Below are positions 1 through 10,158 of a DNA stretch of 64,000 nucleotides, in pieces (position 1 is the stretch's first letter; each line of letters begins with the position of its first letter). A program made the translations under genes and the position numbers. The DNA comes from Paracidovorax konjaci (GTDB lineage: Bacteria > Pseudomonadota > Gammaproteobacteria > Burkholderiales > Burkholderiaceae_C): assembly GCF_900112675.1 (NCBI RefSeq), contig NZ_FOMQ01000003.1, positions 186,001-250,000 on the forward strand, given 5' to 3'. The notes under the pieces were generated by a model. The model was not told the origin of the DNA, ran no database searches, and saw only the letters and a program-made list of their open reading frames with translations.

Positions 1-11
1 ATCCCTCAAAC

Positions 12-58
12 GCTATATTTTTAATAGCAAACTATTCAATGAATCCGGCGGCATGGAG
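12..58 (-). repeat. Dispersed 47-bp palindromic element, copy 1
   Basis: Read on the minus strand, this is CTCCATGCCGCCG, 17 bp, GCTAT, 7 bp, ATAGC. The same layout with the same gap lengths occurs at 3373-3419, 30978-31024 and 32965-33011. This copy lies just beyond the stop codon of the thioesterase gene. An adjoining perfect 6-bp stem (54-59 with 67-72) overlaps its end. The family is unnamed here. Confidence 0.75.
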
Positions 59-82
59 CACAAAACGCTCCAAGCTCCGGTG

Positions 83-499
83 TCAGTCGGTGGGCACGGC
101 CGCCGCGGGCTGCGCGGGCCGCTTCATGTACTTGAAGGTGCCGGTGGCGTGGCTGCACAGGCGCCCTTCGGCGTCGTACACGCTGGCCTCGGTGAAGGCC
201 AGCGCGGTCGTGCGGTGCAACAGCCTGCCGCGTGCCACGAGGGGCCCGCGCGCGGCCTGCATGAAGCTCGTCTTCATCTCGACGGTGACCACGCCCATGT
301 CGGCAGGCACGTCGCTGCGCGCCGCCGTGGCCATGGCCACGTCGATCAGCGCCATGGTGGCGCCGCCGTGGGTGACGCCGAAGGAATTCAGGTGCTCCGC
401 CTGCGCGGTGTAGCGCAGCTCGGACTCGCCGCCTTCCATGCGGTGCAGGGTGAAGCCGAGGTGGCTGACAAAGGGGATTTCGACGCCGAAGCTCAACAC
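83..499 (-). CDS. PaaI-family hotdog thioesterase
   Basis: A 138-residue single-domain hotdog protein of the PaaI/YbgC-like acyl-CoA thioesterase type, expected to hydrolyse acyl-CoA or aryl-CoA thioesters in the cytoplasm. The signature HGGATMALID (residues 44-53) with Asp53 fits the PaaI-type active site. The start is GTG at 497-499, with GGAG about 9 bases upstream. It is the last gene of a minus-strand run of beta-oxidation enzymes, 93 bp after the SDR gene, so it may free CoA from stalled intermediates. The exact substrate cannot be read from the sequence. A dispersed repeat follows its stop codon. Confidence 0.85.
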   Translation of the reverse strand: MLSFGVEIPFVSHLGFTLHRMEGGESELRYTAQAEHLNSFGVTHGGATMALIDVAMATAARSDVPADMGVVTVEMKTSFMQAARGPLVARGRLLHRTTALAFTEASVYDAEGRLCSHATGTFKYMKRPAQPAAAVPTD

Positions 500-592
500 G
501 GGCAGGCACTCCAGTCAGGGGGTGGTGGGGAAACCGCCAGCATAGCGAACGCCCGCGTGCCGGCGCCGCTGCGCGGGCACCGCGCAGCGCAC

Positions 593-1384
593 TCAGCCAC
601 CTGTCACCACGCTCACGCCGCCGTCGACCGCCAGCCACTGCCCGGTGATGTGCTTGCCGGCGTCCGACGCGTAGAGCAGGCACAGGCCCTTCAGGTCTTC
701 CTCGTCGCCCAAGCGGCGCAGCGGCGCGTGCCGGGCCATCTTTTCCTCGCCCAGCGTCTCGATCAGAACCGAGGCCATCTTGGTCTTGAAAAAGCCCGGG
801 CAGATCGCGTTCACGTTGATGCCGTGCACGCCCCACTCGGCCGCCAGGGCGCGCGTGAAATTGATCACCGCCCCCTTGGAGGTGTTGTAGGCGATGGTCT
901 TCATCTCGATCGGATTGCCGCCCAGCCCCGCGATGGAAGCCACGTTGATGATGCGGCCGCTGCGGCGCGGGATCATGCTGTGCTTGGCGATGGCCTGCGA
1001 GAGCAGGAAATAGCCGCGCACGTTGAGGTTCATGACCTTGTCCCACGCGGATGCGGGGTGGTCCTCGGCCGGAGCGCCCCAGCTGGCGCCCGCGTTGTTC
1101 ACGAGGATGTCCACGTCTCCCATGCGCTGCAGCGTCTCCTGCGCCAGGTGGCGGATATCGGCCTCCTGCCCGCAGTCGGCGGCGATCCAGCGCGCATCGA
1201 TGCCGGCGGCCTGCAGCCTGGCGGCGGCCTCCTCCAGGTCGGCCGCCTTGCGCGAGGTCAGCATGATCTTGGCGCCGGCCTCGCCGAGGGCCTGGGCCAG
1301 TTGCAGCCCCAGGCCGCGCGAGCCGCCGGTGACGAGGGCGGTCTTGCCGGTGAGGTCGAAAAGTTGCTGGACCGTGCGGGTCAT
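593..1384 (-). CDS. SDR-family oxidoreductase
   Basis: A 263-residue classical short-chain dehydrogenase/reductase. It has the nucleotide-binding TGGSRGLG (19-26), NNAG (96-99) and a catalytic Ser150, Tyr166, Lys170 set in the form YNTSK. It should be a cytosolic NAD(P)(H)-dependent oxidoreductase acting on a hydroxyl or keto group. Its place between acyl-CoA dehydrogenase and thioesterase genes suggests a 3-hydroxyacyl or related thioester substrate, but that is inference. It starts at ATG 1384, about 100 bp after the stop of the acyl-CoA dehydrogenase gene. A GC hairpin (551-557 with 572-578) follows the gene without a U-tract. Confidence 0.88.
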   Translation of the reverse strand: MTRTVQQLFDLTGKTALVTGGSRGLGLQLAQALGEAGAKIMLTSRKAADLEEAAARLQAAGIDARWIAADCGQEADIRHLAQETLQRMGDVDILVNNAGASWGAPAEDHPASAWDKVMNLNVRGYFLLSQAIAKHSMIPRRSGRIINVASIAGLGGNPIEMKTIAYNTSKGAVINFTRALAAEWGVHGINVNAICPGFFKTKMASVLIETLGEEKMARHAPLRRLGDEEDLKGLCLLYASDAGKHITGQWLAVDGGVSVVTGG

Positions 1385-1485
1385 GGGTTGTCTCCTGTCG
1401 GGCTTGTCGGTTGCGGAAATTGTGGTGGGTGCCGGGCCCGGGGCTTGTCGCCTGCGCGATCACTCCGGGCCGCGGATCGGGTCGC

Positions 1486-3348
1486 TCAGAAGCCCTCTTC
1501 GGGCAGTTCCGCGCAGGTCATGTCGCGCGTGCGGACCACGTTCAGCCAGGCGCCGGTCTTCGGCAGCTCGTAGTGGAAGAAGTAGCGCATGGCGCCCAGC
1601 CGGCCGGTGTCCGCCGCGCTGGCGGACTGCGCCGCACGGGCCTGCACGGCGACGGCGATGTCGAGCCAGATCCACGCGATCACCATGTGCCCGGCGGCCT
1701 GCATGTAGGGCACGGCGTTGGCGAGCGCTTCGGCGGGCTCGCCGGTGGCCCAGGCCGCCTTGGTGGCGGCGCCGACCTCGGCCAGGGCACGTGCGAGCTG
1801 GTTGGCGTGCCCGGCCAGATCGGGCTGCTCCATCGCGCGCTGGATGGTGGCGTTGATGCGGCCGGCCAGCAGCTGCAGGCCGCGGCCGCCTTCCATCACC
1901 ACCTTGCGGCCCAGCAGGTCCATCGCCTGGATGCCGTGCGTGCCCTCGTGGATCATGTTGAGGCGGTTGTCCCGCCAGTACTGCTCCACGGGAAAGTCGC
2001 GCGTGTAGCCGTAGCCGCCGTGGATCTGGATGGCGAGCGAATTGGCCTCCAGGCACCACTCGCTGGGCCAGCTCTTGGCGATGGGCGTGAGCACCTCCAG
2101 CAGCAGCCGCGCCTCGTCGGCGGCCTCGGGCGTGCCGGTGTGCTGCTCGTCGACCAGGCGCGCGCAGTAGAGGTTGAGCGCGAGCGCGCCTTCGCCGTAG
2201 CTCTTTTGCGCGAGCAGCATGCGGCGGATGTCGGCGTGCTCGATGAGCCGCACCGGCGCGGCCGCGGCATCCTTGCCCGTCTTGCCGACGGGCCGGCCCT
2301 GCGTGCGGTCCTTCGCATACTGCAGGCTCGCGTGGTAGCCCGCCAGGCCCAGCAGCGTGGCCGCCATGCCGATGCCGATGCGGGCCTCGTTCATCATGTG
2401 GAACATGCATTTCAGGCCCTCGCCGGGCCGGCCGACCAGGTAGCCGATGGCCCCCGCGCCGCGCCCGTCCAGGCCGCCCGCGCCCTGCTCCGCGCGCACC
2501 GGGTAGGCGCCTTCGCCGAAGTTGAGCAGCGTGTTGGTGGTGCCCCGCCAGCCCAGCTTGTGGTTGAGGCCGGCCAGCGCCACGTCGTTGCGCTCGCCGG
2601 TGAGCGCCCCCTGCGCATCCACCAGGTGCTTGGGCACGATGAACAGCGAGATGCCCTTCACACCCGGCACGGGCCGCCCGTCGGGCCCGGGGATCTTGGC
2701 CAGCACGAGGTGGACGATGTTCTCGGTCATCTCGTGGTCGCCGGACGAGATCCACATCTTGTTGCCGGCCAGCCGGTAGCGCGGGCCCAGCGGGTCGGCC
2801 TCGGCGCCCTCGCCGTCCGGCACCGCGCGCGTGGCGATGTCGGAGAGCGACGAGCCGGCCTGCGGCTCCGACAGGCACATGGTGCCCGACCAGCGGCCGT
2901 TGAATTCATTGAGCGCGAACACCTCCCGCTGCGCCGCGGTGCCGTGCACCATCAGCAGGTTGGCGTTGCCCACGGTGAGCAGGTTGGAGCCGATGCTGAT
3001 CGATGCCTCGGCGAAGAAGCTGTTGGCGGCCGCCTCCAGCGTGTAGGGCAGCTGCATGCCGCCGACCGCGTAGTCCTGCGCGGCGCTCAGCATGCCGGAT
3101 TCGGCATAGGCCTTGCGGGCTTCGTGCGTGGCGCGGGGCAGCACCACGCGGCCGTTCTCCACGCGCGGCTCCTCGGTATCGACGAGGCGGTTGAACGGCG
3201 CGTATTTCTCGCGGGCGATGCGCTCGCAGGTGTCCAGCACCGCATCGAAGGTTTCGCGCGAATGGTCGGCGAAGCGCTCGCGGGCCGTCAGCGCGGAGGC
3301 ATCGAGCCAGTCGTGGAGCAGGAAGTCGAGGGTGGAGCGCAGGCGCAT
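1486..3348 (-). CDS. Acyl-CoA dehydrogenase (large, 620 aa)
   Basis: A flavin-dependent acyl-CoA dehydrogenase that introduces the alpha-beta double bond in beta-oxidation. At 620 residues it belongs to the long subclass (about 600 residues, like DmdC and related enzymes) with an extra C-terminal domain, rather than the usual 380-400. Visible motifs are MCLSEPQAGS (157-166, FAD/substrate loop), GGYGYTRDFPVEQYWRD (444-460) and IHEGT (466-470) with the likely catalytic Glu468. The start is ATG 3348; no strong ribosome site is visible before it, and a dispersed repeat sits only 25 bp upstream. It lies downstream of thiolase and FadB-like genes on the same strand. Chain-length specificity is unknown. 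Confidence 0.93.
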   Translation of the reverse strand: MRLRSTLDFLLHDWLDASALTARERFADHSRETFDAVLDTCERIAREKYAPFNRLVDTEEPRVENGRVVLPRATHEARKAYAESGMLSAAQDYAVGGMQLPYTLEAAANSFFAEASISIGSNLLTVGNANLLMVHGTAAQREVFALNEFNGRWSGTMCLSEPQAGSSLSDIATRAVPDGEGAEADPLGPRYRLAGNKMWISSGDHEMTENIVHLVLAKIPGPDGRPVPGVKGISLFIVPKHLVDAQGALTGERNDVALAGLNHKLGWRGTTNTLLNFGEGAYPVRAEQGAGGLDGRGAGAIGYLVGRPGEGLKCMFHMMNEARIGIGMAATLLGLAGYHASLQYAKDRTQGRPVGKTGKDAAAAPVRLIEHADIRRMLLAQKSYGEGALALNLYCARLVDEQHTGTPEAADEARLLLEVLTPIAKSWPSEWCLEANSLAIQIHGGYGYTRDFPVEQYWRDNRLNMIHEGTHGIQAMDLLGRKVVMEGGRGLQLLAGRINATIQRAMEQPDLAGHANQLARALAEVGAATKAAWATGEPAEALANAVPYMQAAGHMVIAWIWLDIAVAVQARAAQSASAADTGRLGAMRYFFHYELPKTGAWLNVVRTRDMTCAELPEEGF

Positions 3349-3372
3349 GGGAGCAATTCCGCTTCAAAAGTG

Positions 3373-3419
3373 CCGCATGCCGCCGATTCCATTGGGCTTG
3401 CAGCTATTAAATTCATAGC
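3373..3419 (+). repeat. Dispersed 47-bp palindromic element, copy 2
   Basis: Plus orientation: CCGCATGCCGCCG (two mismatches to copy 1), 17 bp, GCTAT (3403-3407), 7 bp, ATAGC (3415-3419). It lies in the 216-bp gap between the thiolase and acyl-CoA dehydrogenase genes. A separate perfect 9-bp stem follows at 3426-3434 with 3443-3451, without a T-run. Nothing else is recognisable in the gap. Confidence 0.75.
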
Positions 3420-3564
3420 AAATGAGTGCGCCGTGCGTGGTGACGGCGCACGGTGGCGGGCGCGGCAACCCCGGTATGCCGGCCCGCGCCCGCAGGCGGC
3501 TCTGCCAGGGTTGGCGCGGGCGAGGGGCCGGGGCGCAGCGCTTGCGCGCCCCGGCCAGTGCGGT

Positions 3565-4740
<1,176 letters not shown>

Positions 4741-4783
4741 GTGCGGATTCCCTGGTTCTTTGCAAACATGCGGACGGCGGGGC

Positions 4784-6883
4784 TCAGGCGAAAGCCTTGC
4801 CCTCGGCGGCGAGGCGGGCGAGCAGCGGCGCGGGCTCCCACGCGGACGCATCGTCCAGCGGGTTCTGCGCGAAGCGCTGCATCGATTGCGCCACGTTGAA
4901 CAGCCCCACTTCGCTCGCGTAGTGCATGGGGCCGCCGCGGTGGATCGGGAATCCGTAGCCCGTGAGGTACACCATGTCGATGTCTCCGGACTTGCTCGCG
5001 ATGCCTTCTTCCAGGATCTTCGCGCCCTCGTTCACCAGCGCGTACACCAGGCGCTGCACGATCTCCTCGTCGCTGATCTTGCGCGGCGTGATGCCGGCCT
5101 CCTTGCGGTGGTCCTCGATCATCTTGTTCACCAGCTCGCTGGGGATCGCGTCGCGCTTGCCGGCCTGGTAGTCGTACCAGCCCGCGCCCGTCTTCTGCCC
5201 GTAGCGGCCCAGCTCGCAGAGCTTGTCGGCCGTGCGGCTGTACTTCATGTCGGGGCGTTCGACGGCGCGGCGCTTGCGGATCGCCCAGCCGATGTCGTTG
5301 CCCGCGAGGTCGCCCATGCGGAACGGGCCCATCGCGAAGCCGAACTTCTCCACCGCCTTGTCCACCTGAGCGGGCGTGGCGCCTTCGTCGAGCAGGAAGC
5401 CGGCCTGCTGGCTGTAGCGCTCGATCATGCGGTTGCCGATGAAGCCGTCGCAGACGCCGGAGACCACGGCGGTCTTCTTGATCTTCTTGGCGAGCGCCAT
5501 CACGGTGGCCAGCACGTCCTTGGCGGTCTCCTTGCCGCGCACCACTTCCAGCAGCTTCATCACGTTGGCGGGGCTGAAGAAGTGCATGCCCACCACGTCC
5601 TGCGGGCGCTTCGTGAACGATGCGATGCGGTCCACGTCGAGCGTGGAGGTATTGGAGGCCAGGATCGCGCCGGGCTTGGCCACCTCGTCGAGCTTCTTGA
5701 ACACCGCTTCCTTGACGCCCATCTCCTCGAACACGGCCTCGATGACGAGGTCCACGTCCTTCAGGTCGTCGTAGTTCAGCGTGGGCGTGAGCAGGGCCAT
5801 GCGCTGCTCGTACTTGTCCTGCTTGAGCTTGCCCTTGGCGACCTGCGCCTCGTAGTTCTTGCGGATGGTGGCGATGCCGCGGTCCAGCGCCTCCTGCTTC
5901 GTCTCCAGGATGGTGACGGCGATGCCGGCGTTCAGGAAGTTCATGCTGATGCCGCCGCCCATGGTGCCGGCACCGATCACGCCCACCTTGCGGATGTCGC
6001 GCTTGGGCGTATCGGAAGGCACGTCGGGGATCTTGCTCGCGGCGCGCTCGGCCAGGAACAGGTGGCGCAGCGCGCGCGATTCGGGCGTCCACATCAGGTT
6101 GACGAACAGCTCGCGCTCATGGGCCAGGCCGTCCTCGAACTTGCGCTTGGTGGCGGCCTCGACCGCATCCACGCACTTGAGCGGCGCGGGGAAATTCTTC
6201 GCCATGCCCTTGACCATGTTCCGCGCGAACTGGAAGTACGCATCGCCCTGCGGGTGCTTGGCCGGCAGGTTGCGCACCAGGGGCAGCGGGCGCGCATCGG
6301 CCACGCTGCGGGCAAAGGCCAGGGCTTCCTCGGCCAGCGTTTCGGGCGACGCGGCCATCTTGTCGAACAGCTTCTGGCCGGGCATGCCGCCGATCAGCTC
6401 GCTCTTCACGGGCTCGCCGCTCACGATCATGTTGAGCGCGGCTTCCACGCCGACGACGCGCGGCAGGCGCTGCGTGCCGCCCGCTCCGGGCAGCAGGCCC
6501 AGCTTCACCTCGGGCAGCGCCATGCTGCAGCCGGGCGCGGCGACGCGGTAATGGCAGCCCAGGGCCAGCTCCAGGCCGCCGCCCATGCACACGGTGTGGA
6601 TGGCTGCGACGACGGGCTTGGCCGACTGCTCCACCGCGCGGATCACCGAATGCAGGTTCGGCTCCTGCAGCGCCTTGTCGGTGCCGAATTCCTTGATGTC
6701 CGCGCCGCCGGAGAAGGCACCGCCCGCTCCCGTGATGACGATGGCCTTCACGGCCGCATCGGCATTCGCGCGGGCCAGCCCGTCGGTGATGCCCTTGCGC
6801 GTGGCATGGCCCAGCCCGTTCACGGGCGGGTTGGCCAGGGTGATCACGGCCACATCGCCGTGGACTTGGTATTCAGCGGTCAT
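4784..6883 (-). CDS. FadB/FadJ-like enoyl-CoA hydratase / 3-hydroxyacyl-CoA dehydrogenase
   Basis: A 699-residue bifunctional beta-oxidation enzyme. The N-terminal crotonase domain shows [11 protein letters not shown] (56-66) and GGGLELALG (101-109). The dehydrogenase domain begins near residue 296 with the NAD-binding [12 protein letters not shown] and contains SNTSTLD and VGMHFFSPA. It hydrates 2-enoyl-CoA and oxidises the 3-hydroxyacyl-CoA, feeding the adjacent thiolase. The length is near that of FadB/FadJ (about 715-730). It is the promoter-proximal gene of the cluster. The 226-bp gap upstream carries a 20-bp dyad (6908-6927) whose near edge is 25 bp before the start codon. Confidence 0.95.
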   Translation of the reverse strand: MTAEYQVHGDVAVITLANPPVNGLGHATRKGITDGLARANADAAVKAIVITGAGGAFSGGADIKEFGTDKALQEPNLHSVIRAVEQSAKPVVAAIHTVCMGGGLELALGCHYRVAAPGCSMALPEVKLGLLPGAGGTQRLPRVVGVEAALNMIVSGEPVKSELIGGMPGQKLFDKMAASPETLAEEALAFARSVADARPLPLVRNLPAKHPQGDAYFQFARNMVKGMAKNFPAPLKCVDAVEAATKRKFEDGLAHERELFVNLMWTPESRALRHLFLAERAASKIPDVPSDTPKRDIRKVGVIGAGTMGGGISMNFLNAGIAVTILETKQEALDRGIATIRKNYEAQVAKGKLKQDKYEQRMALLTPTLNYDDLKDVDLVIEAVFEEMGVKEAVFKKLDEVAKPGAILASNTSTLDVDRIASFTKRPQDVVGMHFFSPANVMKLLEVVRGKETAKDVLATVMALAKKIKKTAVVSGVCDGFIGNRMIERYSQQAGFLLDEGATPAQVDKAVEKFGFAMGPFRMGDLAGNDIGWAIRKRRAVERPDMKYSRTADKLCELGRYGQKTGAGWYDYQAGKRDAIPSELVNKMIEDHRKEAGITPRKISDEEIVQRLVYALVNEGAKILEEGIASKSGDIDMVYLTGYGFPIHRGGPMHYASEVGLFNVAQSMQRFAQNPLDDASAWEPAPLLARLAAEGKAFA

Positions 6884-6907
6884 TGCTTGTCCCTTGGTTT
6901 GATCTAG

Positions 6908-6927
6908 AAAAGAACGATCGTGCTTTT
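6908..6927. promoter_or_regulatory. TetR-type operator candidate upstream of the beta-oxidation genes
   Basis: The 20-bp dyad AAAAGNACGATCGTNCTTTT is symmetric except at two paired positions. It lies upstream of the bifunctional beta-oxidation gene. Dyads with an ACGNNCGT centre are typical of TetR-family repressors of fatty-acid degradation (PsrA/FadP group). Assigning a specific regulator is inference, and no such regulator gene is in the window. Confidence 0.5.
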
Positions 6928-7109
6928 TGATTCTAGAGAGTCCGGGCGCGGATGCCAGCCAGGGTTGTCCCGGCTGGGACAGAAAACGCTGCGGCCCGGG
7001 GGCGGATCATGGCCGCGGCGGACGCTCCGTCACATCGTTTTCGAACGGTTTCGGTGATCGGGCAGGCACAGTGCGCGGGCGGCGCGCGCCGGGCCCGGCA
7101 GGCGCAGGT

Positions 7110-8981
7110 TCAGGACCTGCGCGCCTGCAGCCAGTCCTGCAATTGCGGCAGGCCCATGGGCGCGGCGATATGGTAGCCCTGGCCCTCGTCGCAGCCCATG
7201 CGCAGCAGCGCCTCCCAGCTGGCGGCGTCCTCGATGCCTTCGGCCATCACCTGCAGGCCCAGCTGGTGCCCCAGCTTCACGACCATCTCGGCGATCCGCG
7301 CGCCCTGGGCACCGGTGGGCTTGCGCACGAAGCTGCGGTCGATCTTGATGCGGTCCAGCGGCAGCTGCTCGAGGTAGCTGAGCGACGAGTAGCCGGTGCC
7401 GAAGTCGTCGATGGCGATGCTGACGCCGTCGGTGCGCAGCGACGCCAGCGTGGACTGCAGCAGCTGGGTCGGCACCGCGGCGACGGATTCGGTGATTTCC
7501 AGCTCCAGGTGGCTGCCCTGCAGGCCGCTCGCCGAGAGGGCCGTGCGCACCGCATCGAGAAAGCCGGGGTCCTGCAACTGCACCACCGACACGTTCACGG
7601 CGATGCGCGCCGGGGCCTGGCCCGCATCGACCAGCGTCCGCATGGCATGGCAGGCCGTGGACAGCACCCACTGCCCGAGCGGCACGATGAGCCCCGAATG
7701 CTCGGCCATCGGAATGAAATCGTCCGGTGAGACGAAGCGCCCGTTGCCCGCGCGCCATCGCAGCAGGGCCTCCAGCCCCACCAGCGCGCCCGTGTCCAAG
7801 CGCAGCTGCGGCTGGTAGACCAGGAACAGCTGGTCGTTGTCGATGGCGGCCCGCAGATCGGACAGCAGGGTGGCACGCTCGCGCGCCTCCGTGCCCATGT
7901 GCTCCAGGTACTGCAGGTGCTGCCCGCGGTGGTCCCGCTTGGCGCGCTTGAGGGCGATGGTCGCGTCCTTGACCAGGTCGGCACCGGTCTGCGCCCGGAA
8001 CGGAAGGTGCACATAGCCGCAGGTGAGCGAGACCTTGTGCGGCACGCCGTCCACGACAGGCGGTGGGCGCATGCACTGCAGCAGCTGCGGCAGTGCCACC
8101 TGGTGCGCCTCGCCGAGCACCCCGAAGGTGTCGGAGCCGACACGCGCGAGCAGCACCCCGCTGGGCAAGGCCTCTGCCAGCCGGCGGGCCACGGCCTCCA
8201 GCAGCCGGTCACCGAAGGTGTGCCCCATCACGTCGTTGGTGGCGCTGAAATCGTCGATGTCGATCAATGCCAGCACATGGCCCTGCGCGCCGCCATGGCG
8301 CACGCATTCGTCCACCTGCTCCACGAAGTGCGCGCGGTTGGGCAGGCGCACCAGTGGGTCGTAGTAGGCGAAGCGGCGCAGGCGGTCCAGCAGGTCGCGG
8401 TTGTGCAGCATGGTGCGCATGCTGGCCGCGAACACGTCCAGCAGCTGCCGCTCCAGCGCGCCGAGCGGGCCGGCGGTGTCCACGAAGACGGCCATGCCCC
8501 GCTCACCCGGATTGCCGAAATGCAGCGCGATGCCGCCCTCTTCGCCATGGACGTTCCGGCTCAGCTCCAGCGCTCGCGCCAGCAAGGGATGCCCGCGCGG
8601 CCCGGGCAGCGCGCCAGGCGCCGGTGCCGCGGCCGCGGCCGCAGCGAACGGTCCCGTGACCGCCAGCACGCGGCAGCCCTCGGCGCCGCCGCCGTGCAGG
8701 ACGCAGACCATGCCCCGGTCGCCGCCGCCCAGCAAGGCGGTGAGCTGGGCGATGACCCCGGCGGCGACGGCTTCGAGGTCCGGCTCGGCCAGCAGCGCCG
8801 CACCCGAGCGCACGATCAGCTCCAGCCCGTCCAGCGCCGCGTGGGCTGCAGCATGCGCCTGCGGATCGCCATCGGCCACCAGGGCCTGCCACTGCGGCAG
8901 CGGCAGTTCCGCGCCGCGCGCAGTCGGCGGCAGGCGATCCACCTCCGCGATGGGCCCGCCCTGCGCGATCCGGGTGCTCAT
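7110..8981 (-). CDS. EAL phosphodiesterase with degenerate GGDEF domain
   Basis: A 623-residue cytoplasmic protein. An N-terminal GAF-like region (about 40-200) is followed by a GGDEF-type domain whose signature reads GSDTF (near 280), so it is unlikely to make c-di-GMP. The C-terminal EAL domain begins near 390 and keeps EALLRW, the ITES motif, DDFGTGYSS and AEGIED, and is expected to hydrolyse c-di-GMP. I chose ATG 8981 because it overlaps the stop of the preceding diguanylate cyclase gene by ATGA, which implies translational coupling. Open frame continues upstream but only as a shadow of that gene. The degenerate GGDEF may bind GTP and regulate the EAL domain, as in other composite proteins; that is inferred. 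Confidence 0.9.
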   Translation of the reverse strand: MSTRIAQGGPIAEVDRLPPTARGAELPLPQWQALVADGDPQAHAAAHAALDGLELIVRSGAALLAEPDLEAVAAGVIAQLTALLGGGDRGMVCVLHGGGAEGCRVLAVTGPFAAAAAAAPAPGALPGPRGHPLLARALELSRNVHGEEGGIALHFGNPGERGMAVFVDTAGPLGALERQLLDVFAASMRTMLHNRDLLDRLRRFAYYDPLVRLPNRAHFVEQVDECVRHGGAQGHVLALIDIDDFSATNDVMGHTFGDRLLEAVARRLAEALPSGVLLARVGSDTFGVLGEAHQVALPQLLQCMRPPPVVDGVPHKVSLTCGYVHLPFRAQTGADLVKDATIALKRAKRDHRGQHLQYLEHMGTEARERATLLSDLRAAIDNDQLFLVYQPQLRLDTGALVGLEALLRWRAGNGRFVSPDDFIPMAEHSGLIVPLGQWVLSTACHAMRTLVDAGQAPARIAVNVSVVQLQDPGFLDAVRTALSASGLQGSHLELEITESVAAVPTQLLQSTLASLRTDGVSIAIDDFGTGYSSLSYLEQLPLDRIKIDRSFVRKPTGAQGARIAEMVVKLGHQLGLQVMAEGIEDAASWEALLRMGCDEGQGYHIAAPMGLPQLQDWLQARRS

Positions 8982-9730
8982 GGGATGGGCGCGTGCCCTG
9001 CCGGCTGCGCGCACACCACGCGGTTGCGGCCGCCGCGCTTGGCGCCGTAGAGCGCCTCGTCGGCCAGGCCGTAGGCCTCGTCGAAGCCGCCGCCCACGGG
9101 CAGCCAGCTCACGCCGAAGCTGGCGGTGACACGGCTGCCGTCGGGCAATCCGAAATCGCAGGCGGCGATGGCCTCGCGCGCGGCCTCGGCCACCTGCTCG
9201 CAGGCCGGGCCGCCGTGCCCCGGCAGGAGCACCGTGAACTCTTCCCCGCCCACCCGGCCGATCTGCGCGATGTCGGGCACGACGGACTGCAGGCACTCCA
9301 CCACGCCGCGGATCACCTGGTCCCCGGTCGGGTGGCCGAAGCTGTCGTTCACCTGCTTGAAGTGGTCGATGTCCAGCACGATCAGCGCCACGCCATCCGT
9401 GGCGAACCGGTGGTTGACCTGCTCGATGATGGCCGAGCGGTTCAGCACGCCGGTCAGCGGATCGTGCGTGGCGCGGTAGTGCAGCTGGTCCGCCAGTTCC
9501 GTCAGGCGCTGGTTCAGCTGGTTCATCTCCAGCTCGGCACGGTCGCTGCGGCGCACGAGCCTCCGGGTCTCCCGCAGCAGCCGCTCATAGGCCGCGAGCA
9601 GGTCGCCCAGGGCCTGCCGGCATCCGGCGGGGTGCGCCTCGGCGCACGGTGCGTCGTAGGCCGCGCGGCCGGCGAGCAACGCGCGGTGCTCGGACTCGAA
9701 GAGGTCCGGAGGGGTGGCGATGGATTCCAT
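8978..9730 (-). CDS. siaD: SiaD-like diguanylate cyclase
   Basis: A 250-residue cytoplasmic GGDEF protein, the predicted c-di-GMP synthase of the SiaABCD pathway. A helical N-terminal part (about 35-85, likely coiled coil) precedes the GGDEF domain, whose active site is GGEEF (161-165). The RxxD inhibitory site that normally precedes it is VVPD here, so the Arg is missing and product feedback may be absent. In Pseudomonas aeruginosa SiaD is activated by SiaC; the gene order here (A, B, C, D) is the same. It starts 4 bp after the siaC stop and overlaps the EAL gene by 4 bp. Confidence 0.88.
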   Translation of the reverse strand: MESIATPPDLFESEHRALLAGRAAYDAPCAEAHPAGCRQALGDLLAAYERLLRETRRLVRRSDRAELEMNQLNQRLTELADQLHYRATHDPLTGVLNRSAIIEQVNHRFATDGVALIVLDIDHFKQVNDSFGHPTGDQVIRGVVECLQSVVPDIAQIGRVGGEEFTVLLPGHGGPACEQVAEAAREAIAACDFGLPDGSRVTASFGVSWLPVGGGFDEAYGLADEALYGAKRGGRNRVVCAQPAGHAPIP

Positions 9731-9734
9731 CGGA

Positions 9735-10124
9735 TCAGGACGGCGTCACGGGGTGGCCGGTGAAATCGAGATCGGGGAAATCGTCGCTCAGCTCCTGCCC
9801 GAACTCGAGAATGGTGTCGTCCTCTTCGTCGTAGTACCAGTGCAGGGCCACCGGGTTGCCCGCCTCGACCGCATCGTTGAGCGCATCGATGAGGTTGAAG
9901 AGCATCTTGGTGCTGGAGCTGTTGAAGTAGGCCAGCGCGATGTGCATCTCGATGCGCTGGCCGCGCTGCCGCGACAGGTAGTCCTTGAGCCGCGCGATGA
10001 CGTCGCCGTAGAAAGCCGCGGCGTTCTCGGGGTAGGACTCTCCGCGCAGGCTCAGCGTGTGCTTGTCGAACTGGAAATCCACCTCGGGAGAGCTGGGGGT
10101 GGGTGCGATGTAAAGATTGTCCAT
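9735..10124 (-). CDS. siaC: SiaC-family regulatory phosphoprotein (DUF1987)
   Basis: A 129-residue small cytosolic protein of the SiaC family. In P. aeruginosa SiaC is phosphorylated by SiaB, dephosphorylated by SiaA and, when unphosphorylated, activates the diguanylate cyclase SiaD. The segment AYFNSSSTKM (65-74) is where the phosphorylated residue of the family lies; Thr72 or a neighbouring Ser is the likely site. It lies between siaB (34 bp) and siaD (4 bp). The identification rests on family resemblance plus the conserved four-gene order. Confidence 0.88.
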   Translation of the reverse strand: MDNLYIAPTPSSPEVDFQFDKHTLSLRGESYPENAAAFYGDVIARLKDYLSRQRGQRIEMHIALAYFNSSSTKMLFNLIDALNDAVEAGNPVALHWYYDEEDDTILEFGQELSDDFPDLDFTGHPVTPS

Positions 10125-10158
10125 GCGTGTTCTCTTCTCTGGGTCCGTGCGCGGCGGG

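Noticed and set aside
551-578. GC hairpin (GCCCGCG / CGCGGGC) between the thioesterase and SDR genes
   Set aside because: No T-run follows on either strand and such short GC stems are frequent at this base composition.
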